A stretch of 64,000 nt of DNA from positions 103,840,847 through 103,904,846 of the forward strand of contig NC_133898.1 of the NCBI RefSeq assembly GCF_964199755.1, in the 5' to 3' direction. Each line of letters opens with the position of its first letter. The stretch's first letter is position 1. The DNA comes from Larus michahellis. Taxonomy: Eukaryota > Chordata > Aves > Charadriiformes > Laridae. The position numbers were made by a program, and so were the translations under genes. Below are positions 52,001-64,000 of this stretch, piece by piece. Below the pieces are notes generated by a model that searched no databases, was not told the origin of the DNA, and was given only the letters and a program-made list of their open reading frames with translations.

Positions 52001-55000
52001 CACATCATGCATGTAGGTGTTTGCAGGGTCATTCTAGCTGCTTGTAAATTGCTTGGCTTTAAACTATTCCAGCCTGTAAAACTACTATTACAGTATATTG
52101 TAACTGCAATCTCCCATAAGGTCATTATGGCAAAACACTGTAAAAGGTGAAAACTCAAATGAATTGATTTGAAAAAACGCTTTTTTGGTGATGGCCCTGT
52201 AAGAACCTTCAAGGTTTTTACTGAAGCCTGGTATGAACTTGCTCGACAATAAAGATGCTGCACGAGTGGGTGCGTTTACCTTGTATTCTGCCTGACAGCT
52301 TCCATTGAGACAAAGGCAACTCAGGAATACAAAGGCAAAAAAATTATTCTATTACCATGGAAAAACTGGATATGCACATACATCCCACCATAGTCTGTGC
52401 TAACTGTCAATGGAAACTTGGTGCCAAAGTTACCATAGAACAGCAATGTTAAAGCAACACCATTATACTATTGGGAATCTACATCTACTGGGTCCCCTAC
52501 TGTTGGTAATACTTGAGAGCAGGAATTCTCTGCAACTTTTTAACAGTATGGCCCACATCTCAACTAGCTCAGCTATTTTCCTCTATTTAGCTCTCTGAGC
52601 TTTCCAAAATCTGCAAGGCATTTGTAATTTGTGTGCTGGATGGACGGGCCATGGCTTTAGTGAGGGAGAACGGGATCAAGAAATATGTCTCGTTTAAGCA
52701 ATGAACTGGTTCATGCTGAAGGCAAGAAGCTGAGGCAAAGACAACCCTTTAACAACATTTCTGTGAAAATTTGTCATTTTCATGTTGGAATGTGCAAATC
52801 TTGGGATTAGCAGCAGTGTGAATTTTTGTTTTAAAAGACTGCAAGTCAACTGTCTGAGCTTTAACTTGATCCCCGAAGATATAAAGTTTTTTGAGGACTT
52901 CTCTTTCCTCTGGGCATGGCTGCAGGATGCACGTGATGCCCGGTTTTAAGGGCACTGCTGATGACAAGTGGGTAGTTTTGAGTTTTTATGCATCAGTATT
53001 TGCTGTAATGAACCAAGGTGTCCAATGTATGGTACTGACTGTACTAATGATGATCCTGGGCATCCCAGAACAGGTGACACTGAGGCTTTCTTAGACGACT
53101 TCTCCCTATAAGAAGCTAAGCTCTTAGCACTGATTAGTGGGACTAAAACAATAGAGTCCAAAGCCAGAATCAAAGAGGTTGCGGGACAATTGACTGGGTA
53201 TAGATAAGTGTACATTAACAAGGAACTTGTATTTCGCTTTTATGTGGTATATTCACATGAGTATCAGACTAATGCAGATTAACTCGCCTTATAACTGTTA
53301 GTTGACACACATACCATATTAAACAGCCTTCACGAGAAGACAGGCAAGTTGTACATCAAGGTGTAAGTAAGGTATATATAAAAAGGTATAAAAAAAAAAG
53401 CTATAAATTTGCAACTGCTATTGCCTAATACCAGGCTACTCTGTTCCAGATAGGAATTTAAGGAAATGCTATTTTCAATAAATCCTGATCACATAAATGC
53501 ACACAAGATCTTTGGATATGGAATGAGGATGTACATCACATGGACCGCTTGGCAGGTATATGTTCTTCTTTGAAGAAAAGCTTTCATCAAACACAGCAGG
53601 GAAGGATGGGTTATGTGTGCCAAATAATTATCACTTCAATACAACTGAATACACTCTCAAAAGAGAACAATAACAAACGGCATACCCAACCCATTCCAGC
53701 CACCGCAGAATAAGTAACATGTCATCACTGAGAAGTTACTTTCCTTATATCACTTGTCATATTTGCAGATTAGTATCTAGAAATAGAACTAGGTCGTCCC
53801 TAAATTTTGTTACCAATTCTGATATTCAGCATGCATATTAGGATGGAAAATAATTTGCTGACAGGTCTTCCAAGCCCTGCATGCTCAAGTTTAAACTTCC
53901 GCAAAACTTTCATGTTTCAGTTTAACTACTTTTAAATACTCATGTAAGCTTTTATGCATCTGTTCCTTACAGCACTGTGAGATTTATTTATTTAAAGTCT
54001 AACAACTAAGCAAAACGACTGCAGTAATTTTGTCTAGCTTCTTGGCTGACCACCAGATTAATTCCAACTCTGCAGAATTCAAAGTAGTAATGGTTTAACA
54101 CCTTTTTTTAAACAGACATTGGTTAGTTTCCTGTCTAAAATTGTTGAGCCTGTATAGATAACAGCTTCAAATTCAAAATTTATCGCACAAACTTGTGTAT
54201 GTTCTGAAATAATTGGTCCACTTTTTCATCCATTTCCTAGGCAGTCGCTCGTATCATTACTGTTGATACTGCTTAGTTGGCATACCTGTTTCCAAGCAAC
54301 TTTTTTTTTTATTTTTTTAAACTGCTTCTCCATCTGCCAACGACAAAAAGTTTCAACTTATTCTAGATTCTCAACCTGTAGCATGATTTCCATGCCTTAA
54401 GATACAGATCAGAGACATCAGCTAAAATTGAGCTGGAAAATTCTAACATGTTGTGCAGCAGTCGTTACAGACCAATTCACATCAAGTACAAAAAACTTCT
54501 TCCCCTCCGATTTCAGGTTTTCCAAACCACATGAGGCAAGGACTCTTTTGCCGTGGAGATGGCTCCATCTACCACAAGGAAATAAGAAAAATTTTGATCG
54601 GTCGAATTCCTTGTATACGACCCACATGAGTGTAGACTATGTGGCTGATGAACTAGCTTGGGCTACCCCAGACCACTCATGCAAAAATATGACAAAGTAG
54701 GTTTTTATTTGCAGTAGTCTAAGCTTGTCTTAACATAACTTACCCAAATATACAATTTATGTACACTATTTCTCCACACATTTACATGGACCGAGACTTT
54801 GAACCGGGAAAAGTACAAAATAAACCATAGCAGGCTGTCTTCTGTTTTAAGACACTGCATCAAATTATCAGCAAAACACATCTAAAAGCCATCTCCTATA
54901 ACAACATGATTTTTCTTAGGCACACGCTTGGTCACCTCTGAAAGATTTCAATAGCGACTTCAAGACATTGCAATATTTCTTTAGGTATCTAAGTTAGCAA

Positions 55001-57189
55001 TACTTTTTTTTTAGTCTGTTAATGTTTCACATATATTGTATTGAAAAAAAATCAGATACAGAAGATGCATTTCAAAACATATGGTTAAAGAAGAGAAATT
55101 TCAATTCAGATCTGATTGTTTGGAGCAAACAATGAAGGAGTTGCTTTCAAACAAACTGAAGCTTCTGAACAAGCAACTGGCACAAGGAAGACTGTTCTTT
55201 CGAAGAGTGCCACTAAAACAAACTTTCCATGGGTATAACAGCTTGTGGAGGTCATAAAGGCAAACACTACTTTGAAAACTACTTTAAACAACAATTAAGA
55301 GCATGTAAAATTGTGACTTCATTTTAATGCTCACCAGTAAGAGAAGGAAAAAAACCCCTAAGTTATTTTTATTCTACTTGATTCATTTCTACTTTTGGTA
55401 AACTGAAATGTCTTCGTGATTACAGAATTATACAGCAGTCTTTGTTTAAAGATTGTTTTTACAAAACATGGTATTATTCCCTTAGCACAATATCCTATCT
55501 TCTTGGTATAATATCACCTATACAGAGCATTTTTCTTTGATAAAAAGATAGATATATCTGAAAGAAATAAATCCTTTCCATATTACACTGCACCGAATTC
55601 CTAATTCTTTATGGGATTACAATGCCTAAGTCATTTCACGTAGTACTCCACTAATTATATTAGTCATTTTCACTAATATTGTTAATATTTCTAAAAATTA
55701 AAACTTAGTGAAAGATGAAAATGCTATGCATCTGTGAATATTGCTGCTCTGATATCCCAAAGAATCATTAATTCTCCTAAATATTTGCTTAACCTACTGC
55801 AAAATTTTCGGTGAGTAACACTACCAAAAAAAGAAAAGTCTGAGAGAAAGAATAGCCGTTTTAAGGCAAAAATCAGTTTGTGGGCCACAATTTCACCCAT
55901 ATCAGAATTCCACTAACTAATACCCAATGTTATTGAAAATATTGAAAGCTTCATGACGGAAGTTCAGAGTGTTACCGAACACAGAGGTGTAAATTCCTTG
56001 ATATTTGAAATGAAGCAACTATACAAAGAAATAATCATGTTTATAACTCTTGATCAGAATTTATAAGGAAATTGGAAATTATTGCAAGAAAATAAATATT
56101 TTAGATGTAATTAACACTAAGCAGGTGATGAGAACTTCTGCTGTTTTAAATACAAAAAAATATTAAATCTTATTTTAAACAAGAATTAAAGAGCTGCATT
56201 AAAACGGCAATATTTGACAGCACCATGAGTGATACCATGCTTTTCTTAAGTATCTACAAAAATACGTTGGCACTTTCCTCCAAGTAACAAATGAACACTC
56301 AACAAACCTGACTACTGTAAACATGCTTTATTTTCAACAGATTTCTGCAGACCATTCTCTACAGTTTTAAGGAACTCTTAAAAAAAGTCTTTCTAATATC
56401 AGAGAACAATCTTGAATCCTTTACTAAATATCCGTTCCATAACAAACTCATTTAGAAAGTTTAATATGAGATTAAAAAAAAATAATTATCCAATAATCAA
56501 TTTCTAAACCAAGGAATCTCACTCAGTTAGGAAAAGACCCCACACCACACTTCTGGTACTCCGTGAACTACAAGCACACCAAGGCCTTTCAGATTTTTCT
56601 GCTCTGTTTTTCAATCAGTGTTCCTCACATTTCAAAATTCAGAGAAGTTAACTGATATAACTTGGAAGTGTATCTTTCAGCAGAAGGTAAGCAGTAAATT
56701 AACAGGGTTATTCATTTCATCAGAAGTGGCAGAGAATAAGAGTCCCCAAAACATTCAATGTCAAAGAAGGACACAGAAAACACTATCACTGAAAGAGATC
56801 TAAGAGTGTTAACAGACTGCAAAGGAGACAGAAATTTGGCACGTGGCACAATAAAAAACTAGTAAGGAAGTTAAACAGAAGTAGAATAGGAACTAACTGT
56901 GTGCATTCATAGGAATAAGATTTAGGTCCAGACATCTAAATCCAGATGTCTCCCAATATTGTCAGTGGAGGTCAATGCAATCAGAGGAGCCTGGGGAGCA
57001 ATTCAATTTACCCTAATGTAGGCACCTAGAGGCTCATTAAATAAATCATTCTCTAGACACTATTGACTGTATAGGCTAGATCTCTATTGATCATAATGGC
57101 AGCTTAGGATCCCAGTTGAAAAAATACGTGTACCAAGGAGAAAAAAATTCAGTAAGTCTGTATGAGAATTGGGAGAAATCCATATTTTT

Positions 57190-57192
57190 TTA

Positions 57193-57249
<57 letters not shown>
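57190..57249. repeat. (TA)n(CA)n compound microsatellite
   Basis: About 60 bp of TA repeats with one C interruption at 57211, passing into CA repeats. It lies in PRIM2 intron sequence. It is probably length-polymorphic and prone to assembly error. Confidence 0.95.
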
Positions 57250-59337
57250 CCCTGCAGCACATATTACAGGTTTTCAGATAAGGTGGATGAGGACTGGCCA
57301 GGTACCCCTGCAAAGTCCAAAACCTAAACTCCTACTGCTTTTCCAAGCTCTATCAATACTCTAAACAAGAGTGCTCTCATACGATGCTCTATAGTTTTGT
57401 TTGAGCACAGTGAACATGTAATGGATTTGCAGCCTCACGTAGCTCACGATCGATTATACTGTAGCATGTACTGTAACCTAGATCAGCATGTACGATAAAA
57501 AAAATAAACATTAGGGAAGAAATGGAAAAGAAAACTGATGCCAGCATGGAGACACGTCACTTTGTGAAGAATCCTGAAATGTATCTAACTGGACTCTGGT
57601 TATAAGACAAATCAGCAATAAAATGCAGGACTGGGATGCACACCGACAGAGGGTTTATTCTCACTAGCCCATCACAGCATCTTAAAGCCGTGAATGAGAA
57701 GACAGAGGCACTCTCCAGACTAGATCATCCAACAGGCCAAAGTGGCAGCCAAATGGACTTCAGAAGAGTTAGAGAGGAGAGCCTGTCGGCTCCAGCTTGT
57801 ACTCTAGATATTTGTGACATCTTTTGCTTCATGGAAAATAGTCCCACGTGGATATTAGACAGAAAATTGTTATCATTTAACTCAATGGTCTAGCATGGCA
57901 GGCTCCTTCATTCTAGTAATAATAATTTTCCTTACAAGGAAGGAGAAAGAGCATACCAGAAAGCAAAGCTATCCAAGCAGCTATACTACAAATTGGAAAT
58001 TTAGCAGAGTACGACAACTCCCAGGTCACCGGGATAGCAGAAGAGAAACTCACAAATGAGAGAAGGTCTGAGGAAAAATCGTCTCAGGCGTTTCAGGCAA
58101 TCAAAATCAGCAGGTCCTGCCTCATTTTGAACAGGACTCTTGGCATTAAAACAACAGACATGCGTTCAGCCACAGCACCAGAAATGAGTCCAGAGGAACT
58201 GTGCAATTGACCTGTTCTTGAAGAGTGCCGCTGCTGGCACAGGCTGCAACTCACCCATGCTAGGGTGTTCCCAGTTTCAAAGACCTCTACAGGATAGTGG
58301 AATTAATCCAAGAAAGTCTGGTTCATTATCCAGTATTCCAACTCTACTTAGTACATCTTCCAGAAAAAGATCTGAGCAAGTTCACCGCAACAGTTGCAAG
58401 TTCTCTGTCTACCCATTGTTTCCAAAGAGCAACCATCTCCTGACACAGTGGAAGATGTCCTGTGCTCACCGAATTGTTCATATTTTACAATCTGGTTGAA
58501 CTATGCAGCATTCCCTAAGCATGCAATCTTTGAAGCAAGAACTGTAAGGTTTTGCACACCTTTTGGACTACTTAAACCACAGAAGTATTCTTCCCTTTTA
58601 AAAGCATGTATCTTGCATAGAGAGTTCACCTGAGTAAGCTCCCCACCTTGAGTGATTAGATATCATTGAATTACTTCATTAATTTATTACTGCATCCCCT
58701 CACAAGCATCCCTGCGGTGTAGCAACATTATTAGGAATCCTTTATAGATTGTTATTCCTCAATCTATACACTGATCAGAATGACATCGGAAGCCAAGTTC
58801 AGCATTAGATGACAAAAGGCACACGAGAAGCAAGGCAAGCTAAAAAAACCAAAGGCAGGCCTTCTTCATTGATCATGAGATGAGACCAAGTGGTAAACTG
58901 CTGTTACCATCAGGTTATAACAGTTGACCAGCAAAGCAGTCCCCATTCATTAGAAATTTATGACCGGCCCAATCTTATCTGTAATGAGAGACAGAAAAGT
59001 CCAAGAGACTCCATTTTACCCTAAGCCTCAGATTTGGAGAAGCAGCAGCATCTCCCAAAGAGATCCAGTGACTTGGGCTGGAGAATATCCCTTCAACCAA
59101 GCCAAGTGACAACGCTACCAAAATGTGACAAATCTATGGCAAAAATCTTGCCTTTTACTGAGATATGGTCATAACAGAAGGATATTAAGTGCACCATCAC
59201 ATATGTCTGAAGATACCAGCAAATCCACAGTATAAGTGCAGATTTAAAAAAAAAAAATTTCTAGATAAATTGATCATTGGAAAAAAATCAAATAATTCTT
59301 AAAATAAAACTACAAGGAGCCTGAATATCCTCAGAGT

Positions 59338-59391
59338 GATAAGTATTCTTTATGTCCGCTGATTGATAAGTATTCCTTACGTCTGCTCTTG
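59338..59391. repeat. 27-bp tandem duplication
   Basis: Two adjacent 27-bp copies, 59338-59364 and 59365-59391. Both begin GATAAGTATTC and continue with TTATGTCCGCT versus CTTACGTCTGCT. The copies have diverged slightly. Located in PRIM2 intron sequence. Confidence 0.85.
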
Positions 59392-61009
59392 AAATACGTA
59401 GACTTAACTGTTTTGATACAGTCATAGAAGAATAACAAAAACAAGGGATTAAAACACAAAGCCATACATGGAGATTTGGTGTTCATCAACCCTTTTGAAC
59501 AGAGTAAACTAGATATCAGAGATCTCCAAACACCACAGTTTGGCTTAAAAATGATGGCATTCTCTCTGCAAAAACTCTGCTGTAAGAACAGGTATTTTCC
59601 TTATTAACAGCATTATAAAAGACAAAATCACATTTCAAGATGATGATCAAAGGAAAGAGAAGTGCAGAAAAACAGATATTAGCCCTTGCTGTCATAATAA
59701 GGAGAACTGCTTATATATAAAGATCCTTTTATATTGTACCTTATGCACAGACTGCCCTGTAATCAAGACGTATTTGAACTGTAGACTGCAAGTATGACAC
59801 TAGTCTATGCGCAATCAACGACAGGAGAAAGCTTTTTTGAAAACACTAAAAGAGTAAACACTAAACCTAGAAGACTATTTTCCCATCTTTATTTTTTTAT
59901 TATTATTTTTGTTTTGTTTTACTTTGTTAATTCATCATTGATTAAAAGATGACTTGACTGCGGGGAAAACACAAACAGAAAAATAAAGCAGCTCTACTGC
60001 CAGACTGGCCTGAACTGTCTCAGGTGAGTAACATACACCCCAGGTTTTTTGCGCCTGCTGTAAGGTTCTAAAAAGAGGGAAATAACTCTGGTAACAAAAC
60101 ACAAGAAAGAGTCTAACTACTGTAACTCATCTCAAAAAAACCAATCTTTCTTTTCTTGCCAGTTTCACTGGCATTGCCCAGTTCTCATGCCCCAAACCCA
60201 ACTCCATTAAAGAGATAAATTAGAAAAAGAAACAAAAATTGGAATGTAAACAACACAACTTGCCATAAAGACCACTAGCTTCTGCCACCCCTCAAGGTGG
60301 GGGGCGGGAGGTATTTGATGGACATATTGCGTTTTGTTTTTCTCCTTGTGTGAATGGACTTAAGAGACACAAGGAACAGGAAAAGCTCAGAGCACACCAC
60401 ATTATGCAAAATTCAGTTTCACAGCTAAATAGCACTGTATGTTTCAATATAAAAGCACAACTTAACCTTCTTTCAATAAGTAGTAACCTCTATAATGTTG
60501 AAATAGTTAAGCCCCATCATAGTAATTTAACTTTCCTAAATCAATATATTAAATTTCTGAAACATAAATTGTACATAGCACAAATAATGTATAAAAGAGC
60601 TGTCCTGTCTTTATTCATGAGATTCAATAGATTTCAAAGACATGCAGCAGAATGTTAAATCAATTCCGAAAGTAAAAACATATTTTTCTTTACATCGTGC
60701 CTTTGTGGTATATCAGCAGCACGAACATTTGATACAACATGCTGCTTTTCTGGATGACTGAATATGAAATATAGCCACAATTTGCTGTCTGAATATAGAC
60801 AGATGGAATATGACAGCTATATGATGTTACAACAATTACATGAACATTATCAAAAGAGAAGGCACAGTATACAGGATTCTGGGTTTTGTTTTGGAACTCA
60901 GTTTATACGATTAGAGGAAATCTGAACATTTAATAAAATAATTTTAAATTATTCTTTCAAACAATTATATCAAAATTACTAAACTATTCTATCAAAACTT
61001 TCCTGTTCA

Positions 61010-61055
61010 AAAACCACAGGAACACAACTGGAAGAGACCTGCTGTGTCATTGTTT
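61010..61055 (-). mobile_element. Possible ancient CR1 tail remnant
   Basis: AACTGGAAGAGACCTGCTG followed by TGTCATTGTTTGTCC resembles the reversed CR1 3' UTR (GTTGGAAGGGACCT...GATCATCTAGTCC). Only about 45 bp are involved and the match is partial, so this may be chance. Confidence 0.25.
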
Positions 61056-63299
61056 GTCCTGGAAGCTAATAAAAAGATACAGATGAATAGACTTGTATCA
61101 CAAAAACTGTTAAACTCTGCCTCAGAAGGGGTTACCCTTATTGGGGTAAATAGCCAAAGAGCTTAAATACGTTACTGGTGGTGTCTTTTTCAGAAAATGG
61201 CTATAAAGAGAGAGCTGTATGGTTAGAAGGTATTCGACAGAGTCTGCTAAAGACCGTATTTAGTGACTCTCAGATACTTCACAATTGCTGAACTTAGAAA
61301 TCTGGCAAACAGATAGACAAATCCATCTATAACTTTTCTTAAAATGTCACAGACTTACTTGCTGCTGCTGTGATGGCTAATAAAACAAAAACCTCTTCTG
61401 ACAAGTACACAGACTTTCTACAGAGATAGTAAAGTGCAAGTCTGACAAGTGGTTCAAGACTACAATAAGAATCTTAGAAAATCAAAGGTCTGGCTTTAAC
61501 AGCCCTTTTTTTTTTTTTTTCACACAATTCTAAAAAGATACTACAGCGTGGAAAGAAAACGTGTCTTGCTGAGAATAAAACACATCGTAAGAGACCAGAT
61601 TCGGACCTAAATTATTTTAGTACTGGAAAGATATTTATTGCTTTCATTCTTGTCAGTACAAGAACCTTATCACTAACCTGCTCCTACACTATATTACTAA
61701 ATACAGATTTCAGTGCCTAATATGTAATAACTACGAAAACTGATCTTATTTCTTTTTATGGTAGCTAGTACAGTTAAAAACCTAAAATTAAGCCAGCACT
61801 GTAATTAAAGTCCTGGAAGAGAGATTCTGTAGCTAGAGCTCTTCTCTGTCTCTAAGACATGCCGCAGGCTGAAAGCCCATCCAAAATTTTCCAGTATAAT
61901 CTAAGTCAGATGATGAAAACTGAAAATCAAAAGTAAGGACAGATACATTATTAACAGGTTAAAAAAAAAAGGGTGAACAAATTAAAGTACTTTAAAGTGA
62001 ATAATTATAGGAAAATGCCACCGTAACTTTGGCTTCACAACAAAGACTTGAAAATTCCAGTTTTAAAAGAACATAATTGAGAAATCTGGTAGCAACTGAA
62101 AAAAGGATTGTGTTTGGAGTGAAAGAGCACACATTTTTACCACAGCACTTATTACTGTGATTCCTAAAATATTTATGTGCCCACACAATAACGTCCAAGT
62201 ACATCATAGTCTAAAATTATTTTATGTTTTCTAGTACATCATCATCAGTTGTGGTCTATTAGAATAACACACATGAAACAAAAATATGGTGAAAAATAGT
62301 GTTTTTAGACCAACTCCATTTAATTTAAGAAATACTGCTTTAAGATTTTGAATCTTATTACATAAAAAATAGCACTTTTTTTGATTTTACACATTTTTTT
62401 AAGAAATTAAGTTTCTGTAACAATAATACTGTCTTCTGAAAAACAGAAGTTAAAATATAAAATGAAAAATAGTGAAACAGATGCTTGTCAATATTCAATA
62501 AGCTTAGATAACTGTAAGATGCACTGATGTATGCTGATTAGTGATTTAAAGCCTGAGAAAAGAAAGTTTCAGAGAGAAATACACAGAAACATGACTGAGT
62601 TTAATATGCATCTACCTCAGCTACGAGGCATAATTAAAACTACATCACTCTCTTAAATCTACATAATTATGTCCCAAAGACACTTTCTCAATTGTATCCT
62701 TGACTTCACTGATAAACCTGTAAGGAGCTCGTGTTTAAAAGGTCAGGCAATATTGTTTTAAAGTAAAGTACATCCCTACAAGTAAAAGGGTATAAAAGTA
62801 AGGTTTTCGTTTGGTTTTATTCCTTCTAGTGCTCAGAACTCCAGATATGGCAGGCAAAACAAAATTCTAACACACACTGAAAGAAAACAGTACCAAGTGA
62901 AGTTGCAGCTTATTCCCCCGCCAAAGGTATGGGGAATTGATGCAGCATCTACCACTGGGGGGGGAAAAGTGATCGCGGCTAATTTTGGAAATGCCAATAA
63001 CTCCATTAATTGATACTAAAAAGCATCATTAATTTGGGGTGAGGGTTTGTGTGTGTGATCTTTTTACCAGTGAATTTACCTGTAAATTTCAATACCATTT
63101 AACTAGTTGAATTCAATACCACAACATTATGCACCACTTACCATCTGTTACTATTCTTACTCCAATTTTTAACACTTATGAATATAGTTAAATCACGTGC
63201 AGGCTATATATAAATCTATACACACTATATATATAGATATTCATTTATTTTTATTTATATAAAGTTGTAAGTTAATATTACCTTTTCAGTGATGATTAC

Positions 63300-63332
63300 T
63301 GTCACGGTTCTGTTTTACCTCAAACCGGGACA
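63300..63332. mobile_element. 33-bp mini-LTR remnant with 5-bp target duplication
   Basis: The unit starts TGTCACGGTT and ends AAACCGGGACA, matching both termini of the solo LTR at 42134-42719 as read on plus (TGTCGTGGTTT ... GAAACCAGGACA). It is flanked on both sides by ATTAC (63295-63299 and 63333-63337), a perfect 5-bp direct repeat of the size retroviral-type integration leaves. Only 12 bp separate the end sequences, so nearly all of the LTR is missing. The near-palindromic ends prevent assigning a strand. It could be chance, but the ends and the duplication coincide exactly. Confidence 0.5.
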
Positions 63333-64000
63333 ATTACATACATTGCATATGGGCAGAAACGGTGAAAGAGTGATTAGTTTCATCTTATTTTGCTAAATAA
63401 GTGGTAGGACATCTCTACCATGTATCACAAAGAATATCTAATCTTATATTCACATCTGATTTCTCATCATCTGACTTCTTATATGCCAACTGGAGCTATG
63501 ATGTGCTTCATTAACTTGCTTAATTTGGAAAAAAAAAAGTAAAATGGACTATGAGAGAGCGAGCCACAGAACACATATCTGTACTCTTCATTTAACAAAG
63601 AGGTCAGAGCAGCAACACCTACAAATTTGCGCACATTTATATGAGCATTGTGAACAATGTAGATGTTGCTGCAAGTTTGCAGCAAACTCAGGATTTCCTG
63701 TTTGTCAGGAAAGTAGAAATAATGTCAACTGCTTTGCAAAACTTGTATTATTAATTATATCATACAGTAATGTCCATAAATACAACATGGCATGTTATTT
63801 TCATCACAGCAATTCCATACTACTATTTTAACTAAGCCGTAATAAAAACCATCATCTGATGCAAACAACTTAAAACTATTTTGATTTGACCTCACGATGC
63901 TTAATTAAACAGGAAGCAAACAGCTATCTCTAGCTCCAACTAGATGAGCTAATTTTCTGCAGTCTTTCCAGAATGATTGTGTCCACAACACTAAACAAAA

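Larger units (their letters stand above)
49056..64000 (-). other. PRIM2 intron, upstream end not in window
   Basis: Upstream of the acceptor before the exon at 48929-49055 there are 14.9 kb without any PRIM2 exon that I could find. I looked on the minus strand for coding equivalents of PPCMRQLH, HLRHGGRMQYG, LEQALQFWKQEF and KMDPDK, which precede FDKGY in vertebrate PRIM2. The stretch holds a TA/CA microsatellite (57190-57249), a 27-bp tandem duplication (59338-59391), a mini-LTR (63300-63332) and possibly one ancient CR1 tail near 61010. The rest is featureless AT-rich sequence. Confidence 0.6.

Noticed and set aside
1..64000. tRNA, rRNA, CRISPR or bacterial-type operon features
   Set aside because: No tRNA B-box with paired arms, no rRNA-like sequence, no regularly spaced repeats and no ribosome-binding-site-led ORF series; the DNA is vertebrate nuclear sequence.

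Overview
The window is avian nuclear DNA. The evidence is a set of 5'-truncated CR1 LINEs ending in the bird-typical ATTCTATG octamer tail, a solo LTR of the common avian TGTCCTGG...ACGACA type, AT-rich introns, and a split vertebrate gene with consensus splice sites. It contains no operons, CRISPR arrays, recognisable tRNA or rRNA genes, or bacterial or viral coding regions.

The only host gene I can support is the 3' end of PRIM2, the large subunit of DNA primase, on the minus strand. Four coding exons at 49055-48929, 48074-47992, 32881-32813 and 28169-27942 join in frame with matching phases (0, 1, 0, 0). They encode the last 168 residues. Three of the four iron-sulphur cluster cysteines are visible, spaced 17 and 40 residues apart as in human PRIM2 (C367, C384, C424). 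A 3' UTR of about 0.37 kb ends at an overlapping AATAAATAAA signal at 27583-27574. The N-terminal two thirds of the protein, including the first cluster cysteine, was not found in 49056-64000 and should lie beyond the right edge.

Region by region: 1-26.2 kb is intergenic, downstream of PRIM2. It holds six CR1 fragments, two GC/CpG-rich patches (about 5.8-6.1 and 7.3-7.6 kb), and stretches that look like conserved non-coding DNA. 26.2-27.5 kb is a CR1 copy with an uninterrupted 391-codon reverse transcriptase remnant, lying just past the PRIM2 poly(A) signal. 27.5-49.1 kb is the PRIM2 3' end. Its 15.1-kb intron contains an old CR1, a second long-ORF CR1 in the opposite orientation, and the solo LTR. 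49.1-64 kb is PRIM2 intron, with microsatellites and a 33-bp LTR-end remnant flanked by a perfect 5-bp duplication.

I found no convincing new biological system. The observations most worth a second look are the 33-bp mini-LTR at 63300-63332, the inverted pair of about 93%-similar CR1 copies bracketing the last two PRIM2 exons, and the sense-oriented solo LTR, with its own TATA box and poly(A) signal, in the large intron.
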